Shown here: positions 28,139 to 38,012 of the stretch, in pieces | How positions within the stretch are numbered: position 1 is the first letter of the stretch | Layout of the letters: every line of letters starts with the position of its first letter | Assembly: GCF_003347495.1 (NCBI RefSeq) | Contig: NZ_QCXY01000008.1 | Coordinates: 62,001 to 126,000, forward strand | Source of the DNA: Pleomorphovibrio marinus | GTDB lineage: Bacteria; Bacteroidota; Bacteroidia; Cytophagales; Cyclobacteriaceae | Direction of reading: 5' to 3' | Length of the DNA: 64,000 nucleotides | The notes under the pieces: generated by a model | Told to the model about the DNA's origin: nothing | Databases searched by the model: none | The model's input: only the letters and a program-made list of their open reading frames with translations | Translations under genes and position numbers: made by a program

Positions 28139-28305
28139 TTGCAAAATGGTTTAGTTCAATATCATTAACCTTTATTTAATAAGCAATGTTCATCCGGCTC
28201 TCATAAACTTTGAGGACTCTTCTTGGTCCCCAACAGAAGCAATATGCGTCAACGGTATTGGGTTCCTTGCTTGCACAAGCATTCCATGCATAACTATATT
28301 TTTCC

Positions 28306-28313
28306 TATTTTTG
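28306..28313 (+). promoter_or_regulatory. Candidate -7 promoter box TATTTTTG
   Basis: Matches the Bacteroidota housekeeping -7 consensus TAnnTTTG exactly and lies 122 bp before the acyltransferase start in an otherwise empty divergent region. No clear -33 TTG was found at standard spacing. Confidence 0.35.
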
Positions 28314-28435
28314 CTTATTATTGTAGTTGGTTTTTTGTGCAACTGCAATAGAATTTTCCCATTGATCGATGTTCGGTTATGGGTTTCAGTTGGTTATCAT
28401 CCATATCGTAAAACCATTAAGCAAAAGGATCCATT

Positions 28436-29260
28436 GTGGGCAAAAAGGAAAAATTCATAGATATCAAAAAGGTGATTCAGGAAAAGAACCCCAACATGTC
28501 CCGTTGGATGCCGGGGTTTCTCCTTTCTTACATCAGGCGGATAGTCCATGAAGAGGATGTCAATGCGATTATGCGTAAACATGCCCATCTTAAGGGGCTT
28601 GATTTTGTGGATGCCTTGATTGAAGAATTTGGGGTGGAAACCGAATTGAAGGGAGCCAAAAACATACCCTTGGACAGACCGGTCATTTTTGCTTCCAACC
28701 ACCCTTTGGGAGGACTGGACGGAGTGGTGCTTATGCATTTGGTGGGTAAACACCGAGAGGACATCAAATTTCTGGTAAATGACCTTTTGCTAAATATCCC
28801 CAACTTTGAGGGTCTTTTTGTGCCTGTCAACAAACACGGGACGCATGGTAAAAAGGGGGTGGAGGTGATTGAGGCAACTTATGCTTCTTCTGACTCGGTG
28901 TTGGTCTTTCCGGCAGGCTTGGTCAGTCGGAAGCAGGAGTTTGGGATTATGGATTTGGATTGGAAGAAAAGTTTTATCAATAAGGCCAAAAAATATAAAA
29001 AAGATGTTGTGCCGGTCTATATAGAGGGTAGGAACTCGTCGTTTTTTTATAATTTGGCCAAATTGCGAAAAAGAATAGGCATAAAGGCTAATATTGAGAT
29101 GTTTTACCTGGCTGACGAAATGTTCGGTCAGAGAAATAAAAAAGTGACCGTCCACATAGGAAAACCCATTTCTTACCAGTATTTTGATGCTTCTAAGAGT
29201 GATAAGTTTTGGGCTGACGAGGTAAAAATGAAGGTTTATGCCATTACCAAAGAAGAATAG
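28436..29260 (+). CDS. PlsC-like acyltransferase, possible GlsA O-acyltransferase
   Basis: 274 residues. The acyltransferase motif is SNHPLGGLDG (His and Asp of the HX4-5D type), followed by LFVPVNKHGTHGKKG and VFPAGLVSRK, as in the hemolysin-type branch of lysophospholipid acyltransferases. The start is GTG at 28436: an in-frame stop lies 18 bp upstream and no ATG precedes the conserved region until residue 20. A GNAT-like N-acyltransferase starts 6 bp after its stop. The same two-gene arrangement, GlsB with GlsA, makes N-acyl glycine lipids in Bacteroides thetaiotaomicron; assigning that role here is inference. Confidence 0.75.
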   Translation: MGKKEKFIDIKKVIQEKNPNMSRWMPGFLLSYIRRIVHEEDVNAIMRKHAHLKGLDFVDALIEEFGVETELKGAKNIPLDRPVIFASNHPLGGLDGVVLMHLVGKHREDIKFLVNDLLLNIPNFEGLFVPVNKHGTHGKKGVEVIEATYASSDSVLVFPAGLVSRKQEFGIMDLDWKKSFINKAKKYKKDVVPVYIEGRNSSFFYNLAKLRKRIGIKANIEMFYLADEMFGQRNKKVTVHIGKPISYQYFDASKSDKFWADEVKMKVYAITKEE

Positions 29261-29266
29261 GGACTC

Positions 29267-30223
29267 ATGCAAGAGATCATAGCACCAATAGACAGAAAAA
29301 TTTTAAAGGAGGAGTTGGGCAAAGAGCGATTTTTGCGCTATGTTAATAACGGGGACAATGAAATCTACCTTGTTAACCACCACAATGCCCCAAACGTGCT
29401 GAAGGAAATCGGAAGATTGAGGGAGGTGTCTTTCAGGGCTGCTGGTGGGGGAACTGGTTTGCCCTTGGACATAGACGAAAATGACACCTGCGAAAAATGC
29501 TATGAACAGTTGGTTGCGTGGAACCCTGAGGATGAGGAGATCATTGCTGGATACAGGTTGATTAAGTGTGCCAACGCAGGGAATAACGAACACGGCCAGG
29601 TAAATCTATCCACTGCGCACCTCTTTCATTTTTCCCAGCCCTTTATTGATCATTATCTCCCTTACACCATAGAACTGGGAAGATCATTTGTACAGCCAAG
29701 GTACCAGCCGAGTATCGATAATAGAAGAGGGATATTTTCTCTGGACAACCTTTGGGATGGATTAGGTGCTGTAGTGGTAATCAATCCCGACGTGAAATAC
29801 CTTTTTGGCAAAGTGACCATGTATCCCCATTACAATCAGGAGGCTAGGGATCTTTTGTTGTATTTTATGCATCACTATTTTCCAGATAAGGATAAACTGA
29901 TTACCCCCATTGATCCATTGGAATACAAAGGGGATTTGAAGGGTATAAGCGGGATTTTTGATGGGGTTTCATACAAGGAGGGATATAAGATCCTCAACAC
30001 GAGAATAAGGACATTGGGAGAAAATATTCCCCCTCTCATCAATACCTATATGAACCTATCTTCTACAATGAAGACCTTTGGTACTGCCATGAATTATGAG
30101 TTTGGCGCCGTGGAGGAGACAGGCATCCTTATTACCATAGCCGATATCTATGAAACCAAAAAGCATCGGCATATTGAAACTTTTGAAAGGGACAGGCATT
30201 TCGGGAATCCTGGTAAAAAGTAG
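29267..30223 (+). CDS. GNAT-type N-acyltransferase, OlsB/GlsB-like
   Basis: 318 residues, cytoplasmic. It resembles the hemolysin/OlsB N-acyltransferase family: IGRLREVSFRAAGGGTGLPLD-type motif near residue 45-70, IIAGYRLIK, and TIELGRSFVQPRYQ preceding the acyl-donor region. Such enzymes acylate the amino group of ornithine or glycine with a 3-hydroxy fatty acid. The protein is longer than OlsB (about 250-290 residues) because of a C-terminal segment about 220-318. It is separated by 6 bp from the PlsC-like gene and probably forms with it an aminolipid synthesis pair. Confidence 0.75.
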   Translation: MQEIIAPIDRKILKEELGKERFLRYVNNGDNEIYLVNHHNAPNVLKEIGRLREVSFRAAGGGTGLPLDIDENDTCEKCYEQLVAWNPEDEEIIAGYRLIKCANAGNNEHGQVNLSTAHLFHFSQPFIDHYLPYTIELGRSFVQPRYQPSIDNRRGIFSLDNLWDGLGAVVVINPDVKYLFGKVTMYPHYNQEARDLLLYFMHHYFPDKDKLITPIDPLEYKGDLKGISGIFDGVSYKEGYKILNTRIRTLGENIPPLINTYMNLSSTMKTFGTAMNYEFGAVEETGILITIADIYETKKHRHIETFERDRHFGNPGKK

Positions 30224-30265
30224 CAAAATGTCCTGGCATCCAAGAATTTTAAAAAAGATGATTAA

Positions 30266-31300
30266 ATGGAAGTAAGCCCTTTTGGCAATACAGGCCTATC
30301 CTTACCCAAGGTGGTCTTTGGAAGCAGTGACTTAGGGAACTTATACAGGGAAACTCCTTTAGAAGACAAATTAGCAACTATTCAGTCCTGTGTAGAATTG
30401 ACACGACCTTACACCGTTATTGATTCCGCAGGGAAATACGGGGCTGGACTCGCCTTGGAAGTTATTGGGGATTGCCTTCATAATACCGGCGTGAAGCCCG
30501 AGGAAGTGGTTATCAGTAACAAATTGGGGTGGTTAAGAAGTCCCTTGGTAGGCGAGGAACCCACTTTTGAACCTGGCATATGGAAAGGTATTAAACATGA
30601 TGCCAAGCAAGTAATCAGTTATGAGGGCATTCTAGAATGTTTTGAAGAAGGAAACAAGTTATTGAAACATTATGTACCTCAATTAGTGTCCGTTCATGAC
30701 CCGGACGAATACTTGGATGCCGCAAAAACCAGTAGGGAAAAGGATAGTAGGTTTGAGGATATTATCGGAGCTTATAAGGCATTGGCTGCTTTAAAAGAGC
30801 AGGGTAAGGTAGCAGGTGTAGGGGTTGGCGCAAAAAACTGGAAAGTTATACCTGAAATATATAAGCATGTGAAATTAGACTGGGTAATGATCGCCAACAG
30901 TTTGACGGTTTACTCTCATCCAAAGGAGTTACTCGAATTTGTGGATCTATTGGCCCAGGAGGGTGTGGGCGTGATAGATGCGGCAGTCTTTCATGGGGGG
31001 TTTTTAGTAGGGGGAGATTTGTTTAATTATAAACCAATGAGGTCTTTTGTTGCTGAGGATAAAGAAAAGTTGGTTTGGAGAAAGGCTTTTTTCGAAGTTT
31101 GCCAAAAACACCAGGTGAAACCCTCCCACGCTTGTGTGCAATTTGCCCTCTTGGTGCCCGGAGTGAATGCTGTGGCCTTGAGTACCGTGGACGCTTCTAG
31201 GGCAAAGGAAAACTTTCGGGCTGCACAGGAATCTCTTCCTGGGGAATTTTGGGAGGAGTTGAAGAGTAAAGAACTTATAGCGGATTTATCTTTCATTTGA
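30266..31300 (+). CDS. Aldo/keto reductase, L-fucose dehydrogenase-like
   Basis: 344 residues. The AKR catalytic tetrad is present: Asp in VIDSAGKYG, Tyr in KYGAG, Lys in ISNKLGW and His in SVHDPDEY. Its best-fitting group is the D-threo-aldose 1-dehydrogenase (L-fucose/L-galactose dehydrogenase) branch, which oxidises the sugar to its lactone with NAD(P)+. The gene 21 bp downstream is a FucP-type transporter, which supports fucose as substrate. Together they suggest the non-phosphorylating route; lactonase, dehydratase and aldolase genes are not in the window. Confidence 0.82.
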   Translation: MEVSPFGNTGLSLPKVVFGSSDLGNLYRETPLEDKLATIQSCVELTRPYTVIDSAGKYGAGLALEVIGDCLHNTGVKPEEVVISNKLGWLRSPLVGEEPTFEPGIWKGIKHDAKQVISYEGILECFEEGNKLLKHYVPQLVSVHDPDEYLDAAKTSREKDSRFEDIIGAYKALAALKEQGKVAGVGVGAKNWKVIPEIYKHVKLDWVMIANSLTVYSHPKELLEFVDLLAQEGVGVIDAAVFHGGFLVGGDLFNYKPMRSFVAEDKEKLVWRKAFFEVCQKHQVKPSHACVQFALLVPGVNAVALSTVDASRAKENFRAAQESLPGEFWEELKSKELIADLSFI

Positions 31301-31321
31301 GTAATTCAATTACGTAAACCC

Positions 31322-32629
31322 ATGGCGCAAACTAAAGTAAATAAAAAGCCTGCCCTAATCGCCAAAAAAGATTTTTGGCCTTTCCTTTTGCTCACCTCCC
31401 TGTTTATGCTTTGGGGCGTTGCCCATAATATGACTGATACACTTTTGGCGGCATTCAAAAGGATCATGAGCATGACCGATTTCCAAACTTCCTGGATTCA
31501 ATTGGCTTTTTACGGGTCTTATTTTTGCCTTGCCTTGCCTGCGGCCTTGTTTATCAGGAAATACTCCTACAAGTCTGGGATACTTTTGGGACTGGGTTTG
31601 TTTGCCATAGGTTCGCTCCTTTTTTACCCTGCCAGTACCACTATGTCCTATGGGTTTTTCCTGTTTGCCTTATATGTTTTGGCTGGAGGCTTATCCATTT
31701 TAGAAACCTCAGCCAACCCATATATTTTGGTGATAGGCCCACCTGAAACGGCTACCCAAAGACTCAATTTAGCCCAATCTTTTAACCCCATAGGGTCCAT
31801 TATTGGCGTATTCTTAAGTAAGGTATTTATCCTTTCCAAACTCAACATGGCGGAAGCTGAGGATAGGACTAGCATGGATCCGGAAGCCTTAAAGGCCATT
31901 CAGGCGGAGGAACTGTCTAATGTCATGAACACCTATGTAGGGGTTGCGTTATTTTTGGTTTTGGTTTGGTTTGTGATTAAGGCAGTCCGAATGCCAGTAG
32001 CCTCTGAGACGGTGGAATCCGATGGGGTCAGGGCGGGGTTTAGGCGCTTGTTTAAGAATAGAAATTATGCCCTAGGAGTAATGGCGCAGTTCTTCTATGT
32101 AGGAGCACAAATTGGGGTTTGGTCTTTTACCATTCGTTATGTAATGGTAGAGCTCAATATGAATGAAAGTGATGCCTCGGATTATTATTTATTATCCTTG
32201 ATCCTATTTGCCTCCAGTAGGTTTGGGTTTACGGCCTTGATGAAATATGTTAAACCTTCCCTACTTTTGGCTATTTCCTCATTGGTGGCTACCTTGTGCT
32301 GTTTGGTGGTGATTTACAGCAGTGGAATGACAGGAGTTATTGCACTTGTGTTGATCTCTGTTTGTATGTCTCTTATGTTTCCCACCATTTATGGGCTGGC
32401 CGCAGAAGGACTTGGAAAGGACACCAAATTGGGCGGTTCAGGGCTGATTATGGCCATACTAGGTGGTGCATTGATTACTGCTGCCCAAGGGCAGGTATCC
32501 GATATAAGTGGCAATATAGGCATGTCATATATTGTGCCGTTGGTTTGTTTCCTTGTGGTGATGTATTTCGGTTTAAATCACTCCTATTCGAAACCAAAGG
32601 TGGATCATCCGGAAGAGAAAATGGTTTAG
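31322..32629 (+). CDS. fucP: FucP-type L-fucose:H+ symporter (MFS)
   Basis: 435 residues with 12 membrane helices. FucP-branch features include MLWGVAHNMTDTLLAAFKR in helix 1 with the acidic residue needed for transport, SANPYILVIGPPETATQRLNLAQSFNPIGS, and SLMFPTIYGLAAEGLG in the second half. It imports L-fucose, or a close sugar, with a proton across the inner membrane. It is flanked by the fucose dehydrogenase-like gene and a hybrid sensor, and the three are closely spaced on the same strand. Confidence 0.87.
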   Translation: MAQTKVNKKPALIAKKDFWPFLLLTSLFMLWGVAHNMTDTLLAAFKRIMSMTDFQTSWIQLAFYGSYFCLALPAALFIRKYSYKSGILLGLGLFAIGSLLFYPASTTMSYGFFLFALYVLAGGLSILETSANPYILVIGPPETATQRLNLAQSFNPIGSIIGVFLSKVFILSKLNMAEAEDRTSMDPEALKAIQAEELSNVMNTYVGVALFLVLVWFVIKAVRMPVASETVESDGVRAGFRRLFKNRNYALGVMAQFFYVGAQIGVWSFTIRYVMVELNMNESDASDYYLLSLILFASSRFGFTALMKYVKPSLLLAISSLVATLCCLVVIYSSGMTGVIALVLISVCMSLMFPTIYGLAAEGLGKDTKLGGSGLIMAILGGALITAAQGQVSDISGNIGMSYIVPLVCFLVVMYFGLNHSYSKPKVDHPEEKMV

Positions 32630-32687
32630 GTTATCCATTACGGAAAGATGAAAAAATTTAAGGTATGAAGCATTTAGCCGAGAGAAA

Positions 32688-35600
32688 TTGAAAAAGCAAT
32701 ATTATTTTATTCTTCTATTCCTCATAGGGCTTGTCTTTCCCCAATCGGGCAATGGGCAGGATACGGAGTCCGTCCAATTCCGTTCGTTTGGAATGGAAAC
32801 AGGTCTTTCTAACGAAAGTGTTACCTCCATATTAAAGGATGAGGATGGTTTTATGTGGTTAGGCACCGCCTATGGGTTAAACAGATATGACGGGACTACT
32901 ATCCGGCAATTTGTGAATCAGGAACTGGATACCACCTCCCTTTCCAAAAATTACATTGAGGATATTTTCGAGGGGCCAGAGGGTAATATTTGGATTAGAA
33001 ATTCCGGTTTGGTACAAAATGTATACCTAAAAGGGGAAGAAATTTTTTGCAGAAATATGGCTCTTATTGCCCGCCGTTATCAACTTAAGAGTGCAAAAGT
33101 CAGAGCAATAAGTAAGGATTCTGGTGGTAGATTTTGGTTTATTCATCCTCATGAAGGAATCAGTGTTTACGATCCAGTTGTAAAAAAAACGGAACATCTT
33201 TATCAAGGAAGCAGAGGGAGAGGGGGATTGAGCAACAACATGGCCTCGGCTGTAGGTGAGTCGGATTCAGGGGATATGTGGGTGGTTTATGAGAATGGTC
33301 TTATTGATGTATTGGACCCAAAGGAATTCAGGGTAAAACGCCAATTCACCATTGCTCCATTTTTGGAGTCCGGGATAAGTTATCAGTTTTCCTTATTCAT
33401 GGATGGGGATGGGGATGGATGGATTTATAGCCCTTTCCGCACTAAGGGTGTTTTTTTTGTAGATAAGGTTTCTGGAGCGGTGACACATTATAATTCCCGC
33501 GGAGTTGCACCCAAATTAAATAATGGATTGGTAAAGAGCATTATAGAGTACAAGAAGGGGCAGATATGGCTGGGGACCGACCATGGAGGCATTAACATCG
33601 TTGACAAAAATAGTGGGAATGTGTCATTCCTAATGCATGATCCATCAGAGCTCAATTCTCTGTCTCATAATGCAATCTATACTCTTTATCAGGATGAGAA
33701 AGGCACTGTCTGGGTAGGGACCTTTAAAAAAGGGGTGAACCTGTATCATAGAGATATGGGAAGATTTGCCCATCATAAAAAGGCAGTAGGGCCAAGCCTT
33801 CCCCATAATGATATTAATACATTTGTAGAGGATCAGCACGGGAATGTTTTTATAGGGACGAATGGTGCGGGGTTATATTGCTGGGACAGAAAGAATAACG
33901 AGTACTTGAGAGTAATCGATGAGGAAGGAAAACCTTCTTCAGAGGTGATTGTGGATATGGCCATGGATCAGGATGGGGTACTTTGGATGGGAACCTACCA
34001 ACAAGGGCTTTATAGTTATGATGGCAAGACCTTTAAAAACTTCCTCCCAAATCTAAAACATCCTAATGGTTTGAGGGATGTGGACATTTGGAGTGTGTTC
34101 GTGGACAGCAAAAACCGAATATGGCTTGGCACCCTTCATGAAGGCCTACATCTCTTTCACAGAGAAGATAGTACTTTTACCCATTTTCCTGTTGATGATG
34201 AAAAATTTCCTACCAATAACAATTATGTGGTTGCTTTGGAGGAGGACAAGCATGGCAATATTTGGGTAGGTGGAGGGGATGGTTTTGATGTCATTAACCT
34301 GGAAACTGGTTACCATAAATACTATGCAGGTGGTGCCATGGGACTTATCGGGAGCCAGATCACTGATATTCATAGGGATTCCTCAGGCATTATGTGGGTT
34401 AGTACTACAAAGGGATTGAATATTTTTGATGAGGGAGAGGATAGATTTGTGTCTTTTTCGAAAGCGGACGGATTGCCTTCCCAATATATTGTTTCCATCC
34501 TTGAGGATGATTCAGGACACCTTTGGGTAAGTTCTCAACATGGACTAGGTTACATTGAAGTAGACCGAAATGATTTTCCCTTTCCGTTGGCCTTCAGACA
34601 GTTTAATTTGGGGGATGGGCTACAGGGCCTGGCCTTCAGTCAAAACTCAGCCCTAAAAACCAAGGATGGGCATTTTTTGTTTGGAGGAGGCAATGGCTTC
34701 AATGTTTTCAAAATGGATGATTTCAGGTTTAGGGACGAATCTCCAAAGGTGGTTTTCACAGAGTTCCAGTTGTTCAACAAAACAGTTGCCGTGAACGAGA
34801 ATGTGAACGGGCGGGTATTACTTGAATCTCCAGTACAAAGTACCAAGGGGGTGGAATTAAAACACTATGAAAATATTTTTTCCATATCCTTTTCGTCCTT
34901 AAATTTCCTTCATCCGGAAAAAACCCAGTTTCAATATAAGCTGGTAGGTTTTAATGAGGAGTGGACCACCCTGGAAAAGCCTCCATTTTCGGTAACCTAT
35001 ACCAATTTGGATCCTGGAACCTACCAGCTACTTGTAAGGGCCACGAATGATGACGGGCAGTGGTCTAAAGAGGAACATGCCTTCTTTATCCGCATACTGA
35101 CACCTTATTGGAAGAGCCCTTTTGCCTACCTGTTTTACTTCCTAGCTACGGTTGCTGTGGCACTTTTGATCGTCAAATGGTTTTTGGACAAAGAGAAGGA
35201 AAAACTCAGGCGTGAGGAGGAGAAGAAGGAAAACCGAAGAATTCAGGAATTGGACAAGTTAAAGACCCGGTTTTTCACTAATATAAGCCATGAGTTTAGG
35301 ACTCCGCTCAGCCTAATTTTATCTCCGGCAGAGCAATTGATGAAGAACCAGTTTTCGGATGGGGAAAAGGAGAAAATATCCATCATTCACCGGAATGCCA
35401 AACGACTGCTCCATCTAGTGGATCAACTTCTGGACATTAAAAATATTGAAAAGGAGGGGGTGGAATTTGATCCTTCAAGTACAGACCTAGTTGCATTTTT
35501 GAGAGAGAGGGTGGATGCTTTTAAGTCCCTGTCATCTGACAAGCATATAAGACTGAACTTTGAATGTGGCGAAAAACTGCTAGTGACTTCCTTTGATGGG

Positions 35601-36785
35601 GATAAGTTGGAAAAGATAATTTTCAACCTCTTATCCAATGCCTTTAAATTCACCCCTGAAGGAGGAGAGGTTTCTGTAAAAGGAAAGTTTATTCCTTCAG
35701 GTGAAGATTACTCCAACAGAGGGGTTTTTGAGGTAGAGGTAAAGGACAATGGGATTGGCATTGATGGATCCGACTTGCCCAAGATTTTTGAAAGGTATTA
35801 TGTAGGGAAAGAGAGTAAGCGGGTAACGAACTCGGGAACGGGCATAGGCCTTTCCCTATCTTTGGATTTTGCCAGGTTGCATGGGGGAGATATTAAGGTT
35901 TTCAGCAAAAAAGGAGATGGTGCCACTTTTGTCCTTACTCTTCCAGTGGACGTAATAGAAAGGGTGCAATTACCAATAGGGGAGGATGTAGCTGAAGTAG
36001 ATATAGAAAATCTTCAGCCAGGACTGCCCACCTTATTGGTGGTAGATGATAACGATGATTTCTTATTGTATTTGGGCCGATCCCTTTCCTCCCATTTTCA
36101 GGTAATTACAGCAAAGGATGGTGCTGAAGCCCTAGAAAAAGCCCAAAAGTTCATACCCGACCTCATTATTTCAGACCTGATGATGCCGGTAATGGACGGA
36201 GTGCAATTATGTCAACACATAAAAAAAGATATCAAAACTTCCCATATCGCAGTAATACTTCTTACAGCAAGGAGTTCGGAGGAGATGCAAATGGAAGGAC
36301 TTGGTTCCGGTTGTAACCTGTACATCACCAAACCTTTTAGTTTTGATGTTTTGCTTTTAAGTATCCAAAACTTGCTGGAGGAAAGGGTTAAATTGCAGCA
36401 ACTTTACCAGAAGAAAATTTCTGCGAGCACGAGCAATGAAGAAATCGTCTCCCTTGACGATATTCTAATTCGCGATACCATCAAGCTGGTGGAGGAAAAC
36501 CTGGATAATCCGGAGTTTACCGTTGAACAGCTTAGCAGAGAGTTGGGTATCAGCAGGGTTCACCTGTATAAGAAGATACATTCACTTTTGGGCAAGAGCC
36601 CTGTAACTTTTATCCGGTCAATCCGGTTAGAGCATGCCAAGAAGCTACTACAGAAGAGCCAACTGACAGTGGCTGAAATTGCATTCAAGGTGGGGTATAA
36701 CAACGCCAAGTATTTTTCCAAGCACTTTAAGGCTGCTTATGGCAAACTGCCCTCCCAGATTTCCAAGGCGGAAGTGGATGCTTGA
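32688..36785 (+). CDS. Hybrid two-component system (propeller sensor, kinase, receiver, AraC)
   Basis: 1365 residues. Order: signal peptide (to about 23, ending SGNGQ), a long run of Reg_prop beta-propeller repeats (about 25-690, each with a W-[IV]-G-T type motif), a Y_Y_Y domain (about 730-800), one membrane helix (about 810-831), HisKA with the phospho-His in NISHEFRTPL (near 867), HATPase with DNGIGI and GTGIGLSL, receiver with VVDDNDD and phospho-Asp in SDLMMPVMDG (near 1162), and a C-terminal AraC-type helix-turn-helix (about 1265-1362). It senses a periplasmic sugar and binds DNA itself. Start is TTG at 32688; an in-frame stop lies 39 bp upstream and no ATG precedes the signal peptide. 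Position after fucP suggests it controls the fucose genes. Confidence 0.92.
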   Translation: MKKQYYFILLFLIGLVFPQSGNGQDTESVQFRSFGMETGLSNESVTSILKDEDGFMWLGTAYGLNRYDGTTIRQFVNQELDTTSLSKNYIEDIFEGPEGNIWIRNSGLVQNVYLKGEEIFCRNMALIARRYQLKSAKVRAISKDSGGRFWFIHPHEGISVYDPVVKKTEHLYQGSRGRGGLSNNMASAVGESDSGDMWVVYENGLIDVLDPKEFRVKRQFTIAPFLESGISYQFSLFMDGDGDGWIYSPFRTKGVFFVDKVSGAVTHYNSRGVAPKLNNGLVKSIIEYKKGQIWLGTDHGGINIVDKNSGNVSFLMHDPSELNSLSHNAIYTLYQDEKGTVWVGTFKKGVNLYHRDMGRFAHHKKAVGPSLPHNDINTFVEDQHGNVFIGTNGAGLYCWDRKNNEYLRVIDEEGKPSSEVIVDMAMDQDGVLWMGTYQQGLYSYDGKTFKNFLPNLKHPNGLRDVDIWSVFVDSKNRIWLGTLHEGLHLFHREDSTFTHFPVDDEKFPTNNNYVVALEEDKHGNIWVGGGDGFDVINLETGYHKYYAGGAMGLIGSQITDIHRDSSGIMWVSTTKGLNIFDEGEDRFVSFSKADGLPSQYIVSILEDDSGHLWVSSQHGLGYIEVDRNDFPFPLAFRQFNLGDGLQGLAFSQNSALKTKDGHFLFGGGNGFNVFKMDDFRFRDESPKVVFTEFQLFNKTVAVNENVNGRVLLESPVQSTKGVELKHYENIFSISFSSLNFLHPEKTQFQYKLVGFNEEWTTLEKPPFSVTYTNLDPGTYQLLVRATNDDGQWSKEEHAFFIRILTPYWKSPFAYLFYFLATVAVALLIVKWFLDKEKEKLRREEEKKENRRIQELDKLKTRFFTNISHEFRTPLSLILSPAEQLMKNQFSDGEKEKISIIHRNAKRLLHLVDQLLDIKNIEKEGVEFDPSSTDLVAFLRERVDAFKSLSSDKHIRLNFECGEKLLVTSFDGDKLEKIIFNLLSNAFKFTPEGGEVSVKGKFIPSGEDYSNRGVFEVEVKDNGIGIDGSDLPKIFERYYVGKESKRVTNSGTGIGLSLSLDFARLHGGDIKVFSKKGDGATFVLTLPVDVIERVQLPIGEDVAEVDIENLQPGLPTLLVVDDNDDFLLYLGRSLSSHFQVITAKDGAEALEKAQKFIPDLIISDLMMPVMDGVQLCQHIKKDIKTSHIAVILLTARSSEEMQMEGLGSGCNLYITKPFSFDVLLLSIQNLLEERVKLQQLYQKKISASTSNEEIVSLDDILIRDTIKLVEENLDNPEFTVEQLSRELGISRVHLYKKIHSLLGKSPVTFIRSIRLEHAKKLLQKSQLTVAEIAFKVGYNNAKYFSKHFKAAYGKLPSQISKAEVDA

Positions 36786-38012
36786 GGTAAAAAAGTAGTT
36801 TATTTACCAAATTCCCCAATGTACTTACAATTGGCCTTGATTTAAATATTCTGAATAGGCATTGAATTTATAAGTTGTTCCATATTTTCCCTTATAAATA
36901 GGGGAAGTATTTGGGTTAAATTTTGGGTTTTTTGGAGGTTATCATTTGATACCCTAAATAGAAACAAATGGATGCCCTTGAGTAATGCCCTATTTTTTAC
37001 CTTTGAATCATTAGACGATCGCATTGACAATGCATAAATCGTTTGATGAGGTTACATATTGGGTTTTGCTAACATTCAGCTGCCGGGGCGGTCACACGCT
37101 CCGGTTAGTTGAATTGTCTCAAAGAACATTGAAAAGACCTTTTCGTTTATTTAGCCTATTAATCAAATTGGATGGCTTGTTCATCAATTTTTTCCGAACA
37201 GGCCAAAGGCCACCAACATTTAACGTGAATATATCAAACCTATTAATACCTATTGCACCCAATTCCGCGGGAAGAAGCTTGCGGGGTTGGGTGTTATTAA
37301 GAATGATCAAGGTATTTAAGCTCAATAGAAATATACCTACCAAAAACCAATATTCCTGAACCTCCAAAATAAATTTTTTTTTCGACAAATTAGGCATTTG
37401 GAAATTTAAGGAGATAACCTTTTGTTTCTTCTTAAAGCTTTATCATCCTATTCTTCAAGATAGGATTTTTCATTTGGTAACATGGGCAAGTTTTAGCCAC
37501 TTTCGATCTCCTCCATCACGAAATCATTAGGTGTTAGATGCAATCACAAAGTTGTTTTTAGCTTACCTTAAAAAAGGGGAAATAGTTGATGCTGCCTTGC
37601 AAAAGGCTAAGTAGGATATGTTAAGTATGGAAGAAGGGAAATTCTTTCTTCCTTATATTTTTGGGGGTAATATTTTAATGTGCAATGCAAATGTTGTTTA
37701 AGAAATACAAGATCCATTTATTGCCATCTTACTGATATTCAATTTGCTGGCCTTGAGTGGTATGGCCTTTTTTGTTTAATGGTGATGGAGAAAGTTTATT
37801 CTGGAATTTGACCATTTTATTCTATATTAAGGAAGGCATTTTGGATTAAAATTCTTTTTCGGCATAATTTTGGATGTTAAATGCTTGAAAAAGAGCTAAT
37901 TTTAGGCTGCATAATCTTTATGTGATCTACCTAGTTTTTTATTCCCTATTGGTTTTCCAATCTTACTGGAAGATTAATTTATTTATACCATATACCCTAA
38001 ACCAATTTTACC
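36786..38012. other. Gene-poor region between hybrid sensor and DUF1328 gene
   Basis: No full-length gene was recognised. A minus-strand frame at 37119-37397 (92 codons, ATG start) has one membrane segment, YWFLVGIFLLSLNTLIIL, and an unrecognised basic C-terminus; it may be a small membrane protein or chance. A possible CHAT remnant is listed separately. The rest is A/T-rich without repeats shared elsewhere in the window. Confidence 0.4.
37531..37701 (+). pseudogene. Possible remnant of a CHAT-domain C-terminus
   Basis: One frame reads ITKLFLAYLKKGEIVDAALQ, then QKAK, an in-frame TAG at 37612, and continues DMLSMEEGKFFLPYIFGG to a TAA at 37699. The spacing of L-x-K-G, A-L-x-x-A-K and the P-Y-x-F-G-G segment follows the end of CHAT (caspase-like) domains, where a fly of helices is followed by P-x-Y-W-A-x-F. 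No N-terminal part is visible upstream, where the frame has a stop at 37528. This is a short and tentative match. Confidence 0.3.

Noticed and set aside
28211-28435. Riboswitch or small RNA between the SDR and the acyltransferase
   Set aside because: No convincing closed stem or terminator was found; only a candidate promoter box.
37024-37359. A 111-codon plus-strand frame overlapping a minus-strand frame
   Set aside because: It begins with a non-ATG codon, shares no motif with any known family and overlaps an equally weak frame; likely chance.
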